In this document: one piece after another, positions 18,766 to 28,170 of the stretch
Numbering within the stretch: position 1 is the first letter of the stretch
How the letters are laid out: every line of letters begins with the position of its first letter
Assembly (NCBI RefSeq): GCF_003797835.1
Contig: NZ_RKMF01000004.1
Span: 62,001-126,000 of the forward strand
Direction: 5' to 3'
DNA length: 64,000 bases
Source: Kocuria soli
GTDB lineage: Bacteria; Actinomycetota; Actinomycetes; Actinomycetales; Micrococcaceae
Made by a program: the position numbers and the translations under genes
The notes under the pieces: model-generated
Databases searched by the model: none
Told to the model about the DNA's origin: nothing
The model's input: the letters and a program-made list of their open reading frames with translations, nothing else

Positions 18766-20117
18766 GGGTTCCTCTCTGCCCTGGAGGGAAGGCGGCGAAC
18801 GTTGCCGGGCATCTCGTGCTCCGGCAGGAGAGCCTCCCCGTCGTGGTGGTCTTCAACCTCGTCACGTGGCGGACCGGAGGTCCGGGAACCGGCGCGGGTG
18901 TAGCGGGTGAAGGACATCACCACGCCCACCGCCGCAAGACACATGAGAAGGGAGGAACCACCGTAGCTGATGAACGGGAGCGGGACGCCGATCACGGGGA
19001 GGGCACCTGTGACCATGCCGATGTTCACGAAGGCCTGACCGATGAGCCAGGTCAGGACACTGCCGGTGACCACGCGTTCGAAGGTCGAGGTGGTCCGCAA
19101 CAGCACCCGGGCCATGGCCACTCCCATGACCACGAACAGCACGAGGATCAGGACGGTGCCGATCAGGCCCAGTTCCTCGCCGATGATCGCGAAGATGTAG
19201 TCGTTGTGGGCCTCCGGCACGTAGTTGTACTTGGAGCGGGACTGGCCCAGTCCGACGCCCCACCAGCCTCCCGTGGCCAGTGCGGCCAGCCCTTGTTGGG
19301 CCTGCCAGCAGGCACCGCTGACGTCGCATTCCCCCGTGAACCAGCCCGTCATCCGCTCCATCCGGTGCGGGGCGATGATGACGGCGAGGGCGCCGAGGAC
19401 GGCCACCGCCCCGAAGAGCATGCCGAAGAGTTTCCACGGCGTGCCGATCAGGATCAGGGCGGCCAGGTAGATCAAGCCGAAGATCACGACGGTTCCGATG
19501 TCACCACCCAGCGCGACGAAGCCGACCGGGATTCCCACGATCCCCAAGGAGGGCCACAGGTAGTCCTTGTACTCGCGGAACCGATGCGCGCTGCGGGCGA
19601 AGTGCCATCCCAGCATGAGAGCGACGCCGAGTTTGGCGGCCTCCGAGGGCTGGAGTGTGAACCCGCCGATGTTGAGCCAGTTCTTGTTGCCGTTGACCTC
19701 CACGCCCAGCGGGATGACCAGGAAGACCAACGCGCTGGAGATCCCGAACGCCAGGGGCGCGAACCGTTCGTAGGTCCTGGAGGGCACCAGGGACAACGCG
19801 AACATCAGCACAACACCCGCCACACCGAACATGATCTGGCGCAGGAAGTAGAAGAACGCCGAACGGTCCGCGGAAATGGACTCGACGGCCGAGGCCGAGA
19901 GCACCATCATCCCGCCCACGGAGAAGAGCAGAATCGCACTGATGGCCAGGGCGTAGTACGAGTGCACCAGGGGCCCGTCCTGGATCCAGTCCCGGAGCCG
20001 ACGCAGCAGACCCTCACCGACCGGTGAGTGCTCCTGCCGGGGGGCCCGCTCGGTGGCGTGGTCAGGGTGCCGGACGGCGCTGACCGCCCGGGTGCGTGCA
20101 CGGCCCCGAGGACTCAC
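18762..20117 (-). CDS. ftsW: SEDS peptidoglycan polymerase FtsW
   Basis: A multi-spanning glycosyltransferase that polymerises lipid II at the septum, paired with the FtsI transpeptidase. About ten membrane segments are visible. The signature [27 protein letters not shown] lies near the C-terminus, and [34 protein letters not shown] matches the large periplasmic loop. The length is 451 residues with a basic cytoplasmic N-terminus. The GTG start overlaps the murD stop by 4 bases (GTGA). The C-terminal tail after TRYTRAG is charged and probably cytosolic. Confidence 0.95.
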   Translation of the reverse strand: MSPRGRARTRAVSAVRHPDHATERAPRQEHSPVGEGLLRRLRDWIQDGPLVHSYYALAISAILLFSVGGMMVLSASAVESISADRSAFFYFLRQIMFGVAGVVLMFALSLVPSRTYERFAPLAFGISSALVFLVIPLGVEVNGNKNWLNIGGFTLQPSEAAKLGVALMLGWHFARSAHRFREYKDYLWPSLGIVGIPVGFVALGGDIGTVVIFGLIYLAALILIGTPWKLFGMLFGAVAVLGALAVIIAPHRMERMTGWFTGECDVSGACWQAQQGLAALATGGWWGVGLGQSRSKYNYVPEAHNDYIFAIIGEELGLIGTVLILVLFVVMGVAMARVLLRTTSTFERVVTGSVLTWLIGQAFVNIGMVTGALPVIGVPLPFISYGGSSLLMCLAAVGVVMSFTRYTRAGSRTSGPPRDEVEDHHDGEALLPEHEMPGNVRRLPSRAERNP

Positions 20118-21643
20118 GACAGGCGCTCCACGAGGTCAGCGACACTTGCGGTGAAGGCCTCGCCACGGTGTACGTAGTCCCGGAACTGGTCCATGGAGGC
20201 GGCGGCGGGGGCCAGCAGGACCGTGTCGCCGTCCACCGCCACGCGGTGAGCTTCCTGCACGGCCATTGCCATGACGGCGTCGCCGTCGTGGACGTCCGTC
20301 TCCGGGGAGGCGGCGGGAATCACGGGAACCCCCGGTGCCGACTGCTCGAGGGCGTCGAGCAGGTTCTGGTTGTCCGTGCCGATCAGCACCACGGCGCGCA
20401 GGCGTCCCGCGTGCTTGGCCACCAGCTCGTGGGAGTCCGTGCCCTTGGACAGCCCGCCGGCGATCCAGACCACGGGCTCGAAGGCAGACAGGGACGCGTT
20501 GGCGGCGTGCGGGTTGGTGGCCTTGGTGTCGTTGATCCACAGGACCCCGTTGGTCTTGGCCACCGGTTGGATGCGGTGCGCGCCGGGTTCGAAGGCCCGC
20601 AGCCCGTCGCCCACCTTGTCCGCGTCGACTCCCGCCGCGCGGGCCAGTGCCGCGGCGGCCAGGGCGTTGGCCACGCCGTGGACGGTCGGAACGGGTTTGA
20701 TGTCCGTGACGGCGGCGAGTTCCAGCGCCTGGTTCCGCCGGTCGTCCAGGAACGCACGGTCGACCAGCAGGTCCTCCACCACGCCGAGCATGGAGGGTTC
20801 GGGGTGCCCCGCCGTGAAGCCGATGGCTCGGCAGCCCTCGATCACGTCCGCTTCCTCGACCATCCGCAGGGTGCGGTCATCGGCCACGTTGAAGATCGCG
20901 GCCACCTTGCAGTGCTCGTAGATCCGGGACTTGTCCGCGACGTACTCCTCGAAACCGCCGTGCCAGTCGACGTGGTCCTCGGCCACGTTCAGGCACACGG
21001 CGGCAAGGGGGGAAACCGAGTACTGCCAGTGCAGCTGGAAGCTGGACAGTTCGACGGCCAGGAGGTCGTAGTCGACGGGGTCCCGCAGGGCGTCCAGGAT
21101 CGGGGTCCCCACGTTGCCGACCGCGATCGCCTTGAGATCGCCCGCCTGAAGCATGGCCTCCGTCATCTGGACCGTCGTCGTCTTGCCGTTGGTCCCGGTG
21201 ATGCAGACCCACTCGGCGGTCTTCCGGCCTTCCCGGGTGCGGATCCGCCAGGCCAGCTCGACGTCGCCCCAGATCTGCACCTTGTTCGCCACGGCATCCG
21301 CCAGCAGGGACTGGTCGGGCCGCAGGCCGGGCGAGGTGACCACGAGTTCCGCGGGTTGCCCGTCCACCGTGGGCAGGGAGGTCATGGCCTGCTCGCCGAG
21401 CAGGACCTCCGCCGCGCCCACGATCTTGAGCGTCTCCGCCTTGGCCCGGGTCTCCTCCGTGTCCTTGCCGTCCACGACCACGACGCGGGCACCCAGCTCG
21501 ATCAGGGTGTCGGCGGCCGCGAACCCGGAGATCCCGATACCGACGACGACGACGCGCAGACCACCCCAGTCCGCGTCCCAGCTGGTCAGTGATTCCAGCC
21601 GCGGATCGTCCAGGAGGGGGTTTGCGTTGTGGGAAGGGATCAC
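20114..21643 (-). CDS. murD: UDP-MurNAc-L-Ala-D-Glu ligase
   Basis: Adds D-glutamate to UDP-MurNAc-L-Ala. The Rossmann region VVVVGIGISGFAAADTLIELG is near residue 28, the ATP motif CITGTNGKTTTVQMTEAML near residue 155, and INDTKATNPHAANASLSAF is the family C-terminal block. The start chosen is GTG (VIPSHNANPLLDD), because it overlaps the mraY stop as GTGA and has GGAGG 9 bases upstream. This gives 509 residues. The frame stays open about 140 codons further into mraY, but that part is Arg/Gly-rich and is a shadow of mraY. Confidence 0.96.
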   Translation of the reverse strand: MIPSHNANPLLDDPRLESLTSWDADWGGLRVVVVGIGISGFAAADTLIELGARVVVVDGKDTEETRAKAETLKIVGAAEVLLGEQAMTSLPTVDGQPAELVVTSPGLRPDQSLLADAVANKVQIWGDVELAWRIRTREGRKTAEWVCITGTNGKTTTVQMTEAMLQAGDLKAIAVGNVGTPILDALRDPVDYDLLAVELSSFQLHWQYSVSPLAAVCLNVAEDHVDWHGGFEEYVADKSRIYEHCKVAAIFNVADDRTLRMVEEADVIEGCRAIGFTAGHPEPSMLGVVEDLLVDRAFLDDRRNQALELAAVTDIKPVPTVHGVANALAAAALARAAGVDADKVGDGLRAFEPGAHRIQPVAKTNGVLWINDTKATNPHAANASLSAFEPVVWIAGGLSKGTDSHELVAKHAGRLRAVVLIGTDNQNLLDALEQSAPGVPVIPAASPETDVHDGDAVMAMAVQEAHRVAVDGDTVLLAPAAASMDQFRDYVHRGEAFTASVADLVERLS

Positions 21644-22821
21644 CGGAAGGTGCCTCCGTTCGAGATCAGCCATTCGCCGTAGAACACGGCCAGGGCGACG
21701 GCCACGAAGAGCCCGGCGATGATCCAGAAGCGGACTACGACCGTGACTTCCTGCCAGCCCTTGAGTTCGAAGTGGTGTTGCAGGGGTGCCATCTTGAAGA
21801 TGCGCTTGCCGCCGGAGATCTTGAACCACCCCACCTGCAGGATCACCGAAATCGTGATCACCACGAACAGGCCGGCGATGAGCACCAGGAGCAGCTCGGT
21901 GTGGGTCAGCACGGCGCAGGCCGCCAGGGCACCGCCCAGTCCCAGGGACCCCGTGTCCCCCATGAAGATCTTGGCCGGCGAGGTGTTCCACCACAGGAAC
22001 CCGATCAGCGCACCGATCAGGGCGGCGGCCAACACGGCGATGTCGGAGGGGTCCCGCACGGTGTAGCACAGCCCGTTGCTGGCGGGACCCATCGGATCAC
22101 CGCACTCGTGCCCGCTCTGCCACAGGCTGATGAGCATGTAGCCGGAGAACACGAAGATCGCAGCTCCGGTGGCCAGCCCGTCCAGCCCGTCGGTCAGGTT
22201 CACGGCGTTGGTCGTGGCCGTGGCGATGAGGTTGACCCACACCACGAACAGCAGCACGCCGATGATCACCAGGATCACCGGGCGACCGGAGGTCAGGGCC
22301 TCGACGAGCCCGCCGCGCAGCTGCGTGAAGCCCATGTCCAGCTCGGGGATGTCCCGGGTCAGGGACACCACCGTGGAGGCGGGGGTCTTGCCGTCCTCGT
22401 CCGGGAACAACAGCGCCAGGATCGCGAACACGGAACCGATCAGGCCCTGCAGCAGGATCTTGCCCTTGGGCGTCAGTCCCAGGTTCTGCTTCTTGGTGAT
22501 CTTGGTGAAGTCATCGATCGCGCCCACGAAGCCCATGCCGAGCATGAGGAACAGCGCGAGCAGACCCGAGACGGTGGGTCCGGTCCACTGGCCCGTGGAG
22601 AGCCCGACGACGAGGTGCGAGATCAGGTAGGCCACCGTGGCGGCACCCAGGATCGTCACCCCGCCCATGGTCGGTGTGCCGCGCTTGGTCTGGTGACTGG
22701 AGGGACCGTCCTCCCGGATGAACTGTCCGTAACCCTGGCGTTCGAGGAACTTGATGAACGCCGGGGTGCCGAAGATCGAGAGGACAAGGCCCAGCAGGGA
22801 GGCGACGAGGATCTGGATCAC
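21640..22821 (-). CDS. mraY: phospho-MurNAc-pentapeptide translocase
   Basis: Moves phospho-MurNAc-pentapeptide to undecaprenyl phosphate, making lipid I in the membrane. Ten predicted helices are present. The family blocks KRGTPTMGGVTIL, GFVGAIDDFTKITKKQNLGL (catalytic Asp pair), NAVNLTDGLDGLATG and GDTGSLGLGGALAACAV are present, as is PLQHHFELKGWQEVTVVVRFWI (the HHH-type site). The length is 393 residues, slightly longer than the usual 360. It has 4-base overlaps with murF and murD. Confidence 0.97.
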   Translation of the reverse strand: MIQILVASLLGLVLSIFGTPAFIKFLERQGYGQFIREDGPSSHQTKRGTPTMGGVTILGAATVAYLISHLVVGLSTGQWTGPTVSGLLALFLMLGMGFVGAIDDFTKITKKQNLGLTPKGKILLQGLIGSVFAILALLFPDEDGKTPASTVVSLTRDIPELDMGFTQLRGGLVEALTSGRPVILVIIGVLLFVVWVNLIATATTNAVNLTDGLDGLATGAAIFVFSGYMLISLWQSGHECGDPMGPASNGLCYTVRDPSDIAVLAAALIGALIGFLWWNTSPAKIFMGDTGSLGLGGALAACAVLTHTELLLVLIAGLFVVITISVILQVGWFKISGGKRIFKMAPLQHHFELKGWQEVTVVVRFWIIAGLFVAVALAVFYGEWLISNGGTFR

Positions 22822-24410
22822 GCGCTCTCCCCCTTCCGTTCGGCTTTGGGATCGGCGTTGACGAAGTCGCCGGCGGACAGCCAGTGGTCACCGGCTGCGG
22901 AGGTGTCGTTCGTCGCCGCGGGGTCTCGGGTCGCCGTTGGCTCGGCGGCCGCGACCTTGTCGCCCAGGATCTTGAGTCCGGAGGCGTTGGAGGACTTGAA
23001 GAGCACGATGTCCCCGGGAGCCAGTTCGCGGGCCAGCAGTTCCTCCGCGGCGTCGGCGTCCTCCACCCAGGTGGCCTCGTTGCCCCAGGAGCCCTCGAGG
23101 TGGGCCGCGTTGTAGACCGGCCGCGCCGTGTCTCCGACGGCGACCAGCTTGGAGATGTTCAAGCGCACGGCCTGGCGACCGATCGCGTCGTGCTCCTCGA
23201 CGGACGAGTCCCCCAATTCGAGCATTCCACCCAGGACGGCCCAGGTCCGCCGGGCAGGTCGCTGGTCCGTGGGGCGTCCGAGGTCGACCAGGGTCTGCAG
23301 GGCCGCGCGCATGGACTGCGGGTTGGCGTTGTAGGCGTCGTTGATGATCGTGACGCCGTCGGGCCGCTCGGTGCGTTCCATCCGCCAACGGCTCCCCGCG
23401 CCGCGGTTCCGCAGCACGGCGGCGATGTCCTCGGACGGGATACCCGAGACGAACGCGGCCGACGCCGCGGCCAGGATGTTGCTCACGTGGTGGGCGCCGA
23501 TCAGTCCGGAGACCACCCGGTGCTCCGACCCGTCGGGGAAGTGCAGAGTGAGGCTCGGATGTCCGTCGGCGTCGGTCGTGACCTCCGTGGCGCGCACGCG
23601 CGCACCCTTCAGGGGTTCGTCGGCACCCGAGGGTGCTTCCTCGGCCGCGGTGAAGAACACGACCGGCGCCTGGGTCCGGGTGTGCATGGCCCGAACCCTG
23701 GGGTCGTCCTCGTTGAGCACCGCCACGCCGTCGCCCCCGAGTGCTTCGACGAGTTCACCCTTGGCCACGGCGATGTTCTCCACGCCGCCGAACTCCCCGG
23801 CGTGGGCCGACCCGACGCACAGCACCACGCCGACGTCGGGGCGCACCATCTTGCACAGGTACTCGATGTTGCCGATGTGGGTCGCGCCCATCTCCACGAC
23901 CAGGTACCGGGTCTGCTCCGTGGCGGTGAACACCGTGAGCGGCACGCCGACCTCACCGTTGTAGGACCCGCGGGGAGCGATCGTGGGGCCCGCGGATTCG
24001 AAGATCGCCCGCAGGAGATCCTTGGTGGTGGTCTTGCCCACCGATCCGGTCACGCCGACGACCTTGACGTCGTTGCGGCTTCGCAGGTGGCTGACCACCC
24101 ACGAGGCCAGGGCTCCCATGGCTTCGACCACGTCCGGAACCTGGACGGCCGGGTACGGACGCCCGTCGTCGTCCTGGACCGGGCGTTCCACCAGAGCCAG
24201 CCTGGCACCGGCGGCGACCGCCGTCCCGACGAACCGGTGACCGTCGGTCACCTCCCCCGGCTTGGCCACGAACAGGGTGCCGTCCACGACCTCCCGGGAA
24301 TCCGTCGTGACGTGGTCGATCACCGGCAGGTCGGCGTCGGTGACGCCGTCGAGACCCAGCAGGGCGCCTCCGGTGATGTCTGCGATTCGGCGTGCGTTGA
24401 GTGGGATCAC
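22818..24410 (-). CDS. murF: D-Ala-D-Ala-adding ligase MurF
   Basis: Adds D-Ala-D-Ala to the UDP-MurNAc-tripeptide. The ATP motif VVGVTGSVGKTTTKDLL is near residue 122, and INDAYNANPQSMRAAL and WAVLGGMLELGDSSVEEHDAIG are family blocks. The C-terminus has ELAPGDIVLFKSSNASGLKIL. The start is the GTG of VIPLNARRIAD at 24410, because it forms the GTGA overlap with murE seen throughout this operon and matches the MIPL start of relatives. A GTG four codons earlier (24422) is the alternative. The length is 530 residues. Confidence 0.95.
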   Translation of the reverse strand: MIPLNARRIADITGGALLGLDGVTDADLPVIDHVTTDSREVVDGTLFVAKPGEVTDGHRFVGTAVAAGARLALVERPVQDDDGRPYPAVQVPDVVEAMGALASWVVSHLRSRNDVKVVGVTGSVGKTTTKDLLRAIFESAGPTIAPRGSYNGEVGVPLTVFTATEQTRYLVVEMGATHIGNIEYLCKMVRPDVGVVLCVGSAHAGEFGGVENIAVAKGELVEALGGDGVAVLNEDDPRVRAMHTRTQAPVVFFTAAEEAPSGADEPLKGARVRATEVTTDADGHPSLTLHFPDGSEHRVVSGLIGAHHVSNILAAASAAFVSGIPSEDIAAVLRNRGAGSRWRMERTERPDGVTIINDAYNANPQSMRAALQTLVDLGRPTDQRPARRTWAVLGGMLELGDSSVEEHDAIGRQAVRLNISKLVAVGDTARPVYNAAHLEGSWGNEATWVEDADAAEELLARELAPGDIVLFKSSNASGLKILGDKVAAAEPTATRDPAATNDTSAAGDHWLSAGDFVNADPKAERKGESA

Positions 24411-26089
24411 TGGTGTTCCCACCGTCCTTCCTGCATGTCTTCAAGCGCTGCGCGCAACTCGGCGCGGTCGTCAAGGGGGTGGTCCACGCCCGCGATTTCC
24501 TGAACGGTCTCGTGTCCGCGGCCGGCCACGATCACCGAGTCCCCGCGGCCCGCCATGCGCACCGCCGAGCGGATCGCGACCGCGCGAGGCGAGATCTCGT
24601 GGACCTCCGCGGCCCGGGCCCGCCCGGACTCGATCAAGGCGTGGGCGCCGGCGGCCACCTCGGCGCGGATCGCGGCGGGATCCTCCCCGTGCGGGTCGTC
24701 GTCGCTGATGATCACGACGTCTGCCTCCCGGGCTGCGATCTCGCCCATGAGGGGCCGCTTGGTCTTGTCCCGGTCGCCCGTGGCACCGAAGACCAGAATG
24801 ACCCGGCCGTTGCCCTCGGGCGGGTCGACGGCGGCCAGGGCACGGGCCAACGCGTCCGGGTTGTGGGCGAAGTCCACCACGGCCGTGGGCTCCGTCCCGA
24901 TCAGCTGCATGCGGCCCGGGACGTCAGTGGTCAGGGGGTCGTGCTCGTCCAGGACGCGCTGCAGCAGGTCGAGTTCGACCCCGGAAGCCAGGACCATGAG
25001 GGTGGCCAGGGCCGCGTTCGCCACGTTGAACTCGCCCGGCAACCCCGTGCTCACCCGGAGGCTGCGCCCGTCCCTGTGCACGAGCTCGAAGGCGTGGCCG
25101 ATACCGCGCCGGGTCATCGAATGCAGGGTCCAGTCGGCCCCGCGGCGCTGCGGGCCGCCCTCGCGGTCGGCCACCACGCCACCGCGCATGGCGAACACAT
25201 CCACGTTGTCCGCGCCGAGCTGCGCACGGGCGTGGCGGGCCATCGCGATGCCCCACTCGTCGTCGTCATCGGCGACGACGACGACGGCCCGGCCGGTGCG
25301 TTCCGGCGTGAACAGGCGCGCCTTGACGTCGAAGTAGGCCTGCATGGTTCCGTGCAGGTCCAGGTGGTCCTGCGTCAGGTTGGTGAACCCCGCGACGTCG
25401 TAGCGGACTCCGGCAACCCGGTCGAACTCGATCGCGTGGGAGGAGACCTCCATGGAGGCCGCGGTCATCCCGGATTCGCGCATGACCGCCAGCAGTGCGT
25501 GCACGGTCGAGGCCTCGGGGGTGGTCAGCTTGGACGGGATCTTCTGGTCATCGGCCAGGATCTCGATGGTTCCGATCAGTCCCGTCGTCTCGCCCAGGGC
25601 CCGCAGGATCGAGTTCACGAAGTACGTGGTGGTGGTCTTGCCGTTGGTGCCCGTCACACCGAACAGGCCCAGGCCGGTGCCGTCCTGGGGTTGCGAGCCG
25701 TAGACGGTGCGGGCCACCGCTCCGAGCTGCGCCCGCGGGTCCTCGACCACGATGACGGGCAACGCGGCCTGCTCACCCAGGATGCGGGCGCCGTCGGGGT
25801 CGGTCAGAACGGCGACGGCGCCGGCTTTGCGTGCTCCGTCGGCGAAATCGGCACCGTGGAAACGTGCCCCCGGAAGGGCCGCATAGAGGTCGCCCGGTCG
25901 GATGGCACGGGAGTCGATGCTGACACCGCTGACACGGAGTTCCGCGGCGTCGCCCGTGCCCTGCAGCCCGGGGAGAAGCTGCCCGCCCGTCAATGAGGCC
26001 AACTGCCCCAGCGCGAGCGAAGACACACCTTCCGGCCGCAGCAAAGCTGCGTCCGTGGTGATCTCCGGCGAGTTCTCCATACTCTCCAC
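24407..26089 (-). CDS. murE: MurE ligase, probably L-lysine-adding
   Basis: Adds the third stem-peptide residue to UDP-MurNAc-L-Ala-D-Glu. The ATP motif GVTGTNGKTTTTYFVNSIL and SMEVSSHAIEFDRVAG are clear. At the position of the DNPR motif that marks diaminopimelate enzymes, the protein reads SDDDPHGEDPAAIR, with no Arg. Lysine-adding enzymes lack that Arg, so lysine is predicted, as in Micrococcaceae walls. The GTG start (VESMENSPEITT) has GGAAGG 5 bases upstream; an ATG three codons later is possible. The length is about 560 residues, with an N-terminal extension of about 25. It is separated from ftsI by 236 bases. Confidence 0.94.
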   Translation of the reverse strand: MESMENSPEITTDAALLRPEGVSSLALGQLASLTGGQLLPGLQGTGDAAELRVSGVSIDSRAIRPGDLYAALPGARFHGADFADGARKAGAVAVLTDPDGARILGEQAALPVIVVEDPRAQLGAVARTVYGSQPQDGTGLGLFGVTGTNGKTTTTYFVNSILRALGETTGLIGTIEILADDQKIPSKLTTPEASTVHALLAVMRESGMTAASMEVSSHAIEFDRVAGVRYDVAGFTNLTQDHLDLHGTMQAYFDVKARLFTPERTGRAVVVVADDDDEWGIAMARHARAQLGADNVDVFAMRGGVVADREGGPQRRGADWTLHSMTRRGIGHAFELVHRDGRSLRVSTGLPGEFNVANAALATLMVLASGVELDLLQRVLDEHDPLTTDVPGRMQLIGTEPTAVVDFAHNPDALARALAAVDPPEGNGRVILVFGATGDRDKTKRPLMGEIAAREADVVIISDDDPHGEDPAAIRAEVAAGAHALIESGRARAAEVHEISPRAVAIRSAVRMAGRGDSVIVAGRGHETVQEIAGVDHPLDDRAELRAALEDMQEGRWEHQ

Positions 26090-26325
26090 GTTGTCCTTCC
26101 TGACATGCTGCCGGCGTGTGTACCGGCCTCTCCCCCGGCCCGTCTGTGCACGGACTCGGCTCCGGTCAGGACTTCGCCCACCCGTCACCGAGGGGCAAAA
26201 CGGCGGGGAAGTACCGTTGCGGACTGCAGCCGAGTCTAGCGACCCCGGTCGGGTGCGTGGCGCAGCAGTGAGCGCGCCCCACCATTTCCCTCCGAGCGTT
26301 CTTCCCGGAGCCCGACCGCGACCGG

Positions 26326-28170
26326 TCAGGTCTGACCGGGATCCTCGTTGCGTCCCTCGTCCTTTCCGAAGAACTTGGGCAGCCCTTCCGGCTCGCTGTC
26401 GGACGGGCTCACGCCGTAGTGCTTCAGCACCTGGCCCATGATTTCGCTGAACACTCCTGCCGCGCCGATCTCACGGACGTCGCCTTGGGGCCGTTGCAGG
26501 GTCACGGCCACCACGTACTGGGGGTCCTCGATCGGGCCGATCCCCGCGAAGGAGGTCGTGAACCCGTCGTAGCCGCCCTGCTCTCCCGGTGCTTCGGCCG
26601 TACCGGACTTGCCACCGACCCGGTAACCGTCCACGGCCGCTTCGGGCGCACCGCCGACTGTGACCACGCTCTCCAGGATCTCGCGCACCTTCTGAGCCGT
26701 TTCAGCCGAGACCACCCGCACCGGTTCGGCTGCCTCCGACTCCGTGCGGTTCCCCTCGGTGTCGATCACGGCTTGGAGGATGCGCGGTTCGATGCGCACG
26801 CCGTCGTTGCCCATGGTCTGGAAGATCGTGGCTGTGCGCAGGGGCGACTGGGACACGCCCTGGCCGAAGAGCACGGTGTACTGCTGGCGGTCGTCCCACG
26901 CGGTCCAGTCCGCCAGCAAGCCCGGGGTCTCACCGGGGATCTCGATGCCGGTCACGTCCCCAACCCCGAATTTCTTGAGCCAGCTGTGGCGCTGCTCCGC
27001 GCTGAGCTTGCTGCCCACCTCCACGGTCCCGGTGTTCATGGAGTCCGCGATCACGCCCGCAAACGTCCTGTCCTCCGCACCGTGGTTGAAGGCGTCCGTG
27101 AACGTCTGACCGTCGATCGTCAGTTCTGCGGGCACCGGCACTTCGCTGAGGGGTTCGATCTTGCCCTCGTCGATCGCGGCGGCTGCGGTCAGGGTCTTCT
27201 GGGTCGAACCCGGTTCGACGGCGGCCGCGACCGCGCGGGGGGAGTAGTCGCCTTCGTCATCGGTTCGGCCGGGTTCGTTGGGGTCGACCATCGACGAGTC
27301 GGCCAGTGCCAGGACGGTGCCGTCCGAGACCCGGAGCACCACTGCGGTCCCCCATTCCGCGTCGAGTTCCTTGGCCCGGGCCGCCACGGCCTCCTGTGCG
27401 TAGTACTGGACGTCGCGATCGAGGGTCAGCTGCACGCTCGATCCGTCAACGGGCAGGGTTTCGTCGTGCGGGGCCACTGGAATGCGCACGCCGTCGGCGC
27501 TGATCTCGAACACCCGGCTGCCGTCCTCCCCCCGCAGGACCTCGTCCTGGGAGAGCTCGATGCCGGCCAGGGCTTCGTCGTCGCCCCCGATGAACCCGAC
27601 CACTGAACCCCCCAGAGGCCCGTTCGGGTAGCTGCGCTGGGACACGGGCTCAGCCGTGACGAAGCCCAGTTGCAGATCTTGGATCGAGTTCCACTGCTCC
27701 GGTGTGGCCGCCCGGTACAGGTATTCGAAGTTGGCATCCCCGTCCAGCGCGTTTTTCACGTCGTCGTCCTTGACGTGGAGGATGTCCGCCAGTTTCCGGA
27801 TCGCGTCCAGGACGGTGGTGGTCTCCGAGGTCCCGTCCGGGTGGCGCACGGTCACGTCCGCCACGAGTGTCTGGTCCACCGCGATGTCGTAGCGCTGGAT
27901 GCTGCGGGCCAACACCGAGCCGTTGCGGTCCAGGATCTCGCCCCGCAACGCGGGAAGTGCCTCGTGCCGCAACCGATCGTTTTCGGCATTGGCCGCGCGC
28001 CCGCTCAGGTCGAGGCCCTGGACCCAGACCAGGCGAAGCGCCAGTAGAACCAGGGAGGCAAGACCGATCAGCAGGACGACGAACTCGCGGCGGCTGGTGA
28101 GGCGCGCGAATCCGCTGGAGTCACTGTGCCGGTCAGGGTTGTCCGAAGGCGGCTGGGGTGTGTCGCTCAT
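26326..28170 (-). CDS. ftsI: septal transpeptidase FtsI/PBP3
   Basis: A class B penicillin-binding protein that crosslinks septal peptidoglycan. One N-terminal membrane anchor is present (FVVLLIGLASLVLLALRLVWVQG). The dimerisation domain contains GEILDRNGSVLARS. Active-site motifs are all present: STQK (Ser near residue 322), SMN (near 377) and KSG (near 521). At 614 residues it is normal size. The ATG overlaps the ftsL stop by 4 bases. A 236-base gap follows to murE, so this is the one clear break inside the mur/fts run. The Asp/Glu-rich tail after HYGVSPSDSEPEG is not conserved catalytic sequence. Confidence 0.96.
   Translation of the reverse strand: MSDTPQPPSDNPDRHSDSSGFARLTSRREFVVLLIGLASLVLLALRLVWVQGLDLSGRAANAENDRLRHEALPALRGEILDRNGSVLARSIQRYDIAVDQTLVADVTVRHPDGTSETTTVLDAIRKLADILHVKDDDVKNALDGDANFEYLYRAATPEQWNSIQDLQLGFVTAEPVSQRSYPNGPLGGSVVGFIGGDDEALAGIELSQDEVLRGEDGSRVFEISADGVRIPVAPHDETLPVDGSSVQLTLDRDVQYYAQEAVAARAKELDAEWGTAVVLRVSDGTVLALADSSMVDPNEPGRTDDEGDYSPRAVAAAVEPGSTQKTLTAAAAIDEGKIEPLSEVPVPAELTIDGQTFTDAFNHGAEDRTFAGVIADSMNTGTVEVGSKLSAEQRHSWLKKFGVGDVTGIEIPGETPGLLADWTAWDDRQQYTVLFGQGVSQSPLRTATIFQTMGNDGVRIEPRILQAVIDTEGNRTESEAAEPVRVVSAETAQKVREILESVVTVGGAPEAAVDGYRVGGKSGTAEAPGEQGGYDGFTTSFAGIGPIEDPQYVVAVTLQRPQGDVREIGAAGVFSEIMGQVLKHYGVSPSDSEPEGLPKFFGKDEGRNEDPGQT

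Noticed and set aside
21644-22069. N-terminal extension of murD into mraY
   Set aside because: The extra 140 or so codons are a shadow of mraY. The GTGA overlap and GGAGG support the start at 21643.
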